The notes under the pieces are model-generated. The model had not been told where the DNA came from. It ran no database searches and saw only the letters and a program-made list of their open reading frames with translations. Of a stretch of DNA of 64,000 nucleotides, positions 58,250 to 64,000 are shown piece after piece. Source of the stretch: Auriscalpium vulgare (taxonomy: Eukaryota > Basidiomycota > Agaricomycetes > Russulales > Auriscalpiaceae); the NCBI GenBank assembly GCA_019915015.1, contig JAHBBC010000001.1, positions 4,216,001 to 4,280,000 on the forward strand, read 5' to 3'. Position 1 is the stretch's first letter; each line of letters starts with the position of its first letter. Position numbers and translations under genes: made by a program.

Positions 58250-61200
58250 ATGGACCACACCCGCGAAATCATTCGCCGTGGCTGCAACTTTGACGTGAAC
58301 GGCACGTTCAACCACCTCCTGCCGCTCGGCCAAACCGTCCCAACATCGAGCCTGGGCGCAGAGGCTTTACCTCCCTTTCTTCGCCGTCGTCACAGTGTCC
58401 CACTCGTGAACTCATATCCCCGGGGCCATTATCGCATTGTTTTTGAAGAAGTCGGACTGCCCTTATACAAGGACGCCGCTTATGGTGCTGTATTCTCTAC
58501 GCTCCGGGACGCCCTTGTCGGTAGGTCAAGACCACTCTTTTGGAACGCATTGTAACTGAAATGCACTGCTAGGTCCAAGCTAGGTCTCGGTGCAATGCAC
58601 GAATCCGGCCTCATGCATGGGGATGTGAGCGCCGACAACATCCTACGCGTCCGTCGTCCGGCATCAGGAAAACCTTCCCATGGTAATGGGCGACTAACTA
58701 GGGTAACGCGGTAACGTGTCGCTAGCCTCCCGCTAAAGACAATAATGAGGCTAAGAAATTTCAGAACTTAGACAATGAGCGAGATACTTAACAGGATGTT
58801 ACCTAGATATGTTAGGAGTCTTTGGGTTTCAGCAGAAGGCAGGGAGGTCCGTGGACACTGAGAAGTGAAGTCGACCATCCGTCTGCGGGTTATTAGGGAA
58901 GCTGACTAATCTCCGGAACCTGAACGACAGCTTTGCAGATATACAGAGACTCTGTGCGTATAATTGGCTCCTACAGTCATAGGTATACTGCAAAATACCT
59001 CATATGCAGCGGCGCGGATCTACAGGAGTTTACACGACACTTGAAGCTCGCTAAGTTTTGAAAATGCTCCAATCTCTCAGTACTACTGTATGTACTGAAG
59101 ACGCGACTCGAGCGCCTCGGAAGCAGCAGCTCAGACTGGACTCATCACCACGACACAAAGACATTATCTTCACGAAACGACCTCACAAATTTACCTGTCA
59201 ATACAACAGAATGGCCCAAGGAATTTCCGTCAATTCATTCGATGAACTCGTGAGGTCCAGTGCTCCGAGATGCCAGTTAAGCTCCAGACCTGGGGTACCT
59301 AACAAACGCTGGCTCGTCAAGTCGATGTCACGATCCACTCACTCTACGTATGAGACGTGGTTTGCATTCGATCGACCCGACCCGGTCCATGGCCGCTCTT
59401 CGGCCAAGGAGGACATGACAGCTACATCTGGCGGCGTAGCGCAGCATCTCTTCGGACTGCCTGTATAATAAAACAGTGTATGGAGTGCAGCGATGCGAGA
59501 GCTGGCATGGACTCGGCAGATGTCCGAGGATCAAAATTTAGCGCAAGTCGCTTTATTTGCTCTTGTTTGTCTCATGTTGAACTTCGGTCGCTTGAGAGCG
59601 GAGCCCCTTCCACCGCCCACCATAGCCCACCATCCACTCACGCATTCTCCGCTTTCGACATAAGCAACGAGCAAGAGGTTACGATGGGTCAGTGTTATGG
59701 AGCTGTGATCAGCAGCGGAAGGCTCGTTGGCCCAGGAGTACACTTATTCAGTGACGCTTGTCTTGCTAATGTCTTCGTCGGCACCTCTTGAGTCTTGCGC
59801 TCACCCGCAACTAGCACGCGCACACGCACTGTCGTTGCCCACAGGATGTGTTTCCCATATCAAAACTGTGCCACGGCAACGTTGTTGCGTCGCGAGCTCC
59901 GCCACTGAATCATCGTCGCTTATCTTTGTCTACAGCTGGCGGCGCGCATCGAGATGGACACACAACACCCGCAGTACACCCATCCACGGCTTTACATCAA
60001 GCTGACTACGTAGTAAGACTTCGCTCCAGTGCAACTCGACTGACCAGCGCCCACGGTAGCCCGAGCATGCGCCGACCGCGTTCAGCGCCCTGCCGAGCGA
60101 TCGGAGCGGCATTCAAAAGACCGAGGCGGCGGTGCGGAAGGTGGTTGACGATGACGCGACACGAGACGACTCCGCACGCCCTCGTAAATCTGGCGACAAC
60201 CGTATGTACTTTCTCTCAGCACGCACGTCTTGTTCGGTGCTGACAGCGTCGTCAGCATGTGCATGGTCGTACCGTGGCGCTTCCGCACACCCTCGTTCAT
60301 GGTTCATGCCGCCACTATGCTGTCTGTCTTCTGACAACCTCCGCAAGTAGGTGCCGTCTCCTGCTCGCCATTCAGTTATCCTCGGCCTCGCTCACGATCT
60401 ACCACTTCGCTATATCCCCGTCTTTTCTATATGTCTCTCTATCGCCTGTCAACGTCGCCCGTCGCTGCGTGCCCGCGAGACCTCAGCGTTGCCACAGCTC
60501 GAGCATCCGCGCCAAGTCAAAGTAGGAGCAGTCACCCGGTGCGTACTGATCGCGTCTTCCATCTTCCATGCGCGCGCAGAGTCTCACACACGACACGCAG
60601 ACGTCCTGCCCGCTCATCTTGCGAGGCCGCAAGCACATACTGCGGCCTTCTGCGCTCGGACAGCGCACGACGGTGGCGAGTTCGTACACAGCAGCGGTTT
60701 TCTGCCCAAGAATGTGTGCGCGGCCAAGCGGGTGTGAGAGCTGTCGACGCGACACTGAGGCTTGCGAGGCACCGTCGATGTGAGGCTAGCACAGTACTAG
60801 AGTAAAGATAGCGTCGTGTATGCCCGGATACCCACAATATAATCGCCATTACCAATTGATAAAGGCCAAATAAGTAGCATCTAAACATCCAGTGGATACG
60901 AGCTAATTAGCTGCGCGCGTCCTGGAAGTACATCCAAGTAATTAGCTGTTGACTACCCACGGACTATCCACTAATAACCACGGATTAGAGGGGGACTAAA
61001 ATGATGGCTCTAATGACAAGATAATTCACTGATGACAGATAATTGTGTAGTCGGTGCTAAATTACTCGCCATTACTCGCCATTATCACAGGACGTTTTCC
61101 CTGATGGGGTGAGAGAGAGGTCGGGGTCATCATGGACTTGGAGTACTGCATCGAGATTAAAAGCGAACCAGTAGGCCATGACACTCGAACGGTGAGCGCG

Positions 61201-61815
61201 TACCTCTTCGGGTCCAACTTCCGGGCTGATCGGCATGCTGAATAGGGCACTATGCAATTTATGGCTACGGAAGTGGCCTCAGGAATGTACGACAACACTG
61301 GGAGACGTGTCAAAAATGCCATCACGCTCCCGCCCTTTCAACAACACGTCTTCCACGACATCGAACCTATCTGGTGGATAGCGCTTTGGTACATGTTGTG
61401 CTATATCCCGTCAACGTGTACCTATGCACACGGCCATCATCAGCTCTATGATTCGCTATTCTCCACAAAGGCCACATCTCGCGATCTCTATTGGAAAGAC
61501 CCGTATACCCTCCATTCAAAATTGGCACTCCTGCATGCGGCTGTGCATCGGGACCTGACTCTTATTCTATGCGAATGGCAGGAGCAGATCCTCGATGAGA
61601 AGCACAATGCATACAAGGCGTCAATGAAGCATGTCGACATCTGTGACAAGTCTCCGACTCTCGTGAACAATGGCCTGGCGCAGCTAGAGTCGATGATCGA
61701 GAAGGCCTCGGCCTCGGATCTCCTGCGGACCACGACCAAGCAACTGCCTCCGGAGACGCGTCCATTGCCGGCGGTCCGCGAGGGGGGCGAGGCAATGAAT
61801 GTCGATGAAGCCTGA
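58250..61815 (+). pseudogene. FunK1-type kinase-like gene split by a transposable element
   Basis: Exon 1 (58250-58520) and the start of exon 2 (58584-58661) match the first kinase copy up to the Arg-Arg-Pro after HGDVSADNILRV. Coding then stops at an inserted element (58662-61106) and resumes at 61107 with the GVIMDLEYC segment. A normal intron and the last exon (from about 61249, GTMQFMATEVASG) follow, ending at 61815. The insertion separates the catalytic loop from the metal-binding Asp, so no complete kinase can be made unless the element is spliced out, for which I see no evidence. The last exon has diverged most between copies (residues after EVA). Confidence 0.8.
58662..61106. mobile_element. 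TIR DNA element, apparently non-autonomous, inserted in a kinase exon
   Basis: The left end begins CATCAGGAAAACCTTCCC; the right end, read inward on the other strand, begins CATCAGGGAAAACGTCCTG. Similarity continues weakly for about 30 bp (both arms contain TAATGG then GCGA or GGCGA). The uninterrupted site in the first kinase copy has three G where the filled site has two on the left and three on the right, implying a 2 bp (GG) target duplication, or 3 bp if altered. The right arm has short direct repeats (attactcgcc twice). No transposase was recognised. The interior holds several exon-like pieces with donors (for example before gtatgtactt near 60201), compatible with captured host fragments. 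Family assignment is open. Confidence 0.65.
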
Positions 61816-63130
61816 AACTCCCGTGCGTGATGAGTCCCGAATTTGACTTAACGCCTGCTGACGGATATCGATTGCGTCAGTCGCAGTTTCGTACCAGGGT
61901 ATTCGCAAGAGTTGTGAGTAGGATACGCGCGCGTCCACTGTCACTGTGCATGTAAAATAAGTACGGACGTCTGTGCGTCCAGGTGGTGGCATCGATAAAT
62001 GGCACTCTAAATGGCACTCTTCTCCGTTCTTGAATCAGAGGACGTCCTGTGGCCGCGATGTAAAGTTAGGGCGGACAGCGCGCCGTGAAGGGCACTGCCT
62101 GCCAGTGGATTCTTGAGACGAGGGCGGACACGCTTTTGACAGGGTTACTCCCAAGGAATGCATGAAGCTCGATATTCAATGTTCAACTCGCACAAAGACA
62201 ACAGGCTTTGCTTCGCCGAACTCGTCAAGTACAAATGGCTGGTGGCACGCCTCTGCAAGGATGATTCAGTAGCAAACCTAGAGGTGCACACGGATACATA
62301 CCGAGGACCACCGCTCTCTTCTCTCCGCATCATGTTTTTCCGAAGTCATGTTGTTGCTTCATAGTCTATAGATCGACAAGCTCCCTCCGAGTCCATTTGG
62401 CTTGCTCTGAGTTGAGGTGTCGTTAGCCTCGGAGCGCTTCATCTCGACCTCAACGGACACGTTGGTGCCGGAGCGAGGCCTGGGCCGGTGAGGCACTGGA
62501 GCCTCGAAGAGAAGTCAGCGACGACTCGTCAACTTGAAACGTAAGGCAGATGTGCCCCGCGGGGGATCCATATCTGCCGAGACGCGGTCGCTCTTGGCGA
62601 GCGATGAGCTGTGTTTGTGTACTTGGTGTCAGTACGGGACTTTATGTCGTGGTTCGACGTGGGGACTGTAGTCCCGTGGCGGTAAGAGCAGGTTAATCAA
62701 GCTGTCGTGGTTGCCGGAGGGAGATCGTTGTAATCGCCAGAGGGAGAGACACTTGCAGCAGCACGTGAAGCACCATGCATAGCATCGATAGCAGTCGGCA
62801 CAGTTGAGTATCCTCAGAATTCGATTCAGATGCAATCCGAGAGGTAGATTGTGGCACGGGTGGTGTCTTTGGCGACCTGGGCGTAGGTCTTGCCGTTCAG
62901 AATCAGGGTTGTATCTGGGTCCCACCAACGACGAAGATATCCCGCTTCTTGCTTCTGCGCCCCATCGTCTGTGCTCAGTAAGTTACCGTACGCGAGCAGG
63001 CAAAGGTTGACCCAAGTGCGCCGGGCCGCCAAACGCTCACCACGAGATCGTGGGAAAGCCAGCACAGCTGACGTCGACGGTTGTCCTGACTCGTGAACGT
63101 TGGATCGTCTTCATCTTACCGTTTGTCCTC
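61816..63130. other. Spacer of tandem unit 2
   Basis: Counterpart of 54100-55410. It contains the intact 68-codon ORF at 62158-62364 (CFAELVKYKWLVARLCKDD) and the minus-strand exon-like frame near 62826-63010. Neither is supported as a gene. Confidence 0.4.
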
Positions 63131-64000
63131 ATGGCAGCATCCTCAGACAACAAAGGTACTCTACTCTCCTGGCTCGTCAATGCTAGACTCATCTTTTTAT
63201 GACCTAAGAGCTCGTTGATCTCGACGTGTATACAACTCTCTACACAGCCTGGTGGGGCGGCAGACTGGACGATGTCTTTCAAGAGGTCCCGGTCGTCCGC
63301 AAGCCCACCAAAGATGCAATGGACGTCGACGACAACAATGAGAAATGTCTTATCATGAAGCTTCCCTTACCCTTCTTGACCGGGATCGACACTATCCTCA
63401 TCAGGCCCGAGTATCTTGAGGCGGCCTATGCGGTGACGAACCACTCGCAGAGCGGTGAACAGCCCCGCTCCAAGCCTGTCGCTGAGGTGGACGATGAGAC
63501 AGCACTCGAGGAGCCATTCAAGTCGCCCACTTGGAGCGCCCTCGAAGAGCTCCTCGAGCGCGTCAAAGAGACTAAGTCTGTCAGAGGGGGCTTCATCCTG
63601 ACCGGCCATCCAGGCATCGGTGGGTCTTGCAATGCAATATTCTGACACGGCACTCATTACTCTGCGCAGGAAAAACGCTGTGCCTGTATTTCCTTCTTTG
63701 CCTCCGTCTCCTCGCCAGGCGGCAGACCTTGTTTCAAAACACTGCCGACTGCTTTTACCGTTACCGCGACACTGGCGTCACTGAGATGAACTTCTCGGAC
63801 AAACCTAATCTTTCCTATCTGCCTCTCGGGACTTGGATCCTCGTTGATTCGAACGATCAAGTCAAGGGTGTCCATGGGCGCCTGATAGGATCCGAGGGCT
63901 TCATCGTTCAAGCATGTTCGCCCAGGGTAGAGCGGATGGACTGGAAGAGCAAAGCTCCCGTCACGACGTTCGTCATGAGGCCATGGTCGTTGGCAGAATT
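63131..64000 (+). CDS. Crinkler/RHS-type P-loop NTPase, second copy, truncated by window edge
   Basis: Exons 63131-63155, 63209-63619 and 63670 to beyond the window end match the first copy, with intron 2 slightly shorter. The splice again creates GHPGIGKT. Differences from copy 1 are few (for example Lys-Pro-Thr instead of Met-Arg-Pro after the VVR segment, and Lys for Glu before SVRGG). The visible part has no lesion. The nuclease-like C-terminus lies outside the window. Confidence 0.7.

Larger units (their letters stand above)
57985..64000 (+). repeat. Tandem unit 2: FunK1-like kinase (disrupted) + Crinkler/RHS-type gene (truncated by window)
   Basis: Direct copy of unit 1 (52446 onward) in the same gene order, with scattered substitutions and small indels, plus the 2.4 kb insertion at 58662-61106. 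Confidence 0.85.

Noticed and set aside
58662..61106. Helitron interpretation of the inserted element
   Set aside because: The ends are inverted repeats and the site appears to show a short target duplication; no TC start, CTRR end or terminal hairpin was seen.
1..64000. tRNA, rRNA, CRISPR or bacterial-type operon signals
   Set aside because: None seen. Intron-rich genes and fungal families throughout; no regularly spaced repeats of CRISPR type.

Overview
The window reads as nuclear DNA of a filamentous basidiomycete, most likely an agaricomycete. Genes are broken by many short GT-AG introns of about 48-85 nt. The families present (FunK1-type kinases, DUF6533 membrane proteins, Crinkler/RHS-type NTPase proteins, a Ty3/gypsy chromovirus) are typical of that group. 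The order and species are not determined here. No rRNA, tRNA or CRISPR was recognised.

Layout. (1) 1-5.3 kb: 3' part of a Ty3/gypsy chromovirus, with pol broken by a frameshift, a long extra ORF after pol and a candidate 3' LTR. (2) 6.8-17.9 kb: two copies of a convergent gene pair, X (a helix-loop-helix-like, coiled-coil nuclear protein) and Y (a small coiled-coil protein). They lie in opposite orientation (X> <Y ... Y> <X) around an L-amino-acid-oxidase-like gene and a gene graveyard. (3) 17.9-45.9 kb: a large direct segmental duplication. Unit A (17.9-29.5 kb) and unit B (31.5-45.9 kb) each carry BTB> <Ohr PH/coiled-coil> <alpha/beta hydrolase <MFS. A third, frameshifted BTB gene lies between them, and a DUF6533 gene is present only in unit B. 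The central ~6 kb of the two units is almost identical while the flanks have diverged, which suggests recent gene conversion. (4) 46.5-52.3 kb: a membrane-anchored coiled-coil protein, a decayed ORF and a second DUF6533 gene. (5) 52.4-64 kb: a tandem duplication of a two-gene unit, FunK1-like kinase then P-loop NTPase/nuclease-like Crinkler-RHS protein. The second kinase is split by a 2.4 kb element with terminal inverted repeats; the second NTPase gene runs off the window.

No single pathway links the genes. The theme is an accessory region shaped by duplication, conversion, decay and transposition. Exon structures were inferred by eye from splice signals, reading-frame continuity and comparison between the duplicated copies; none has transcript support.
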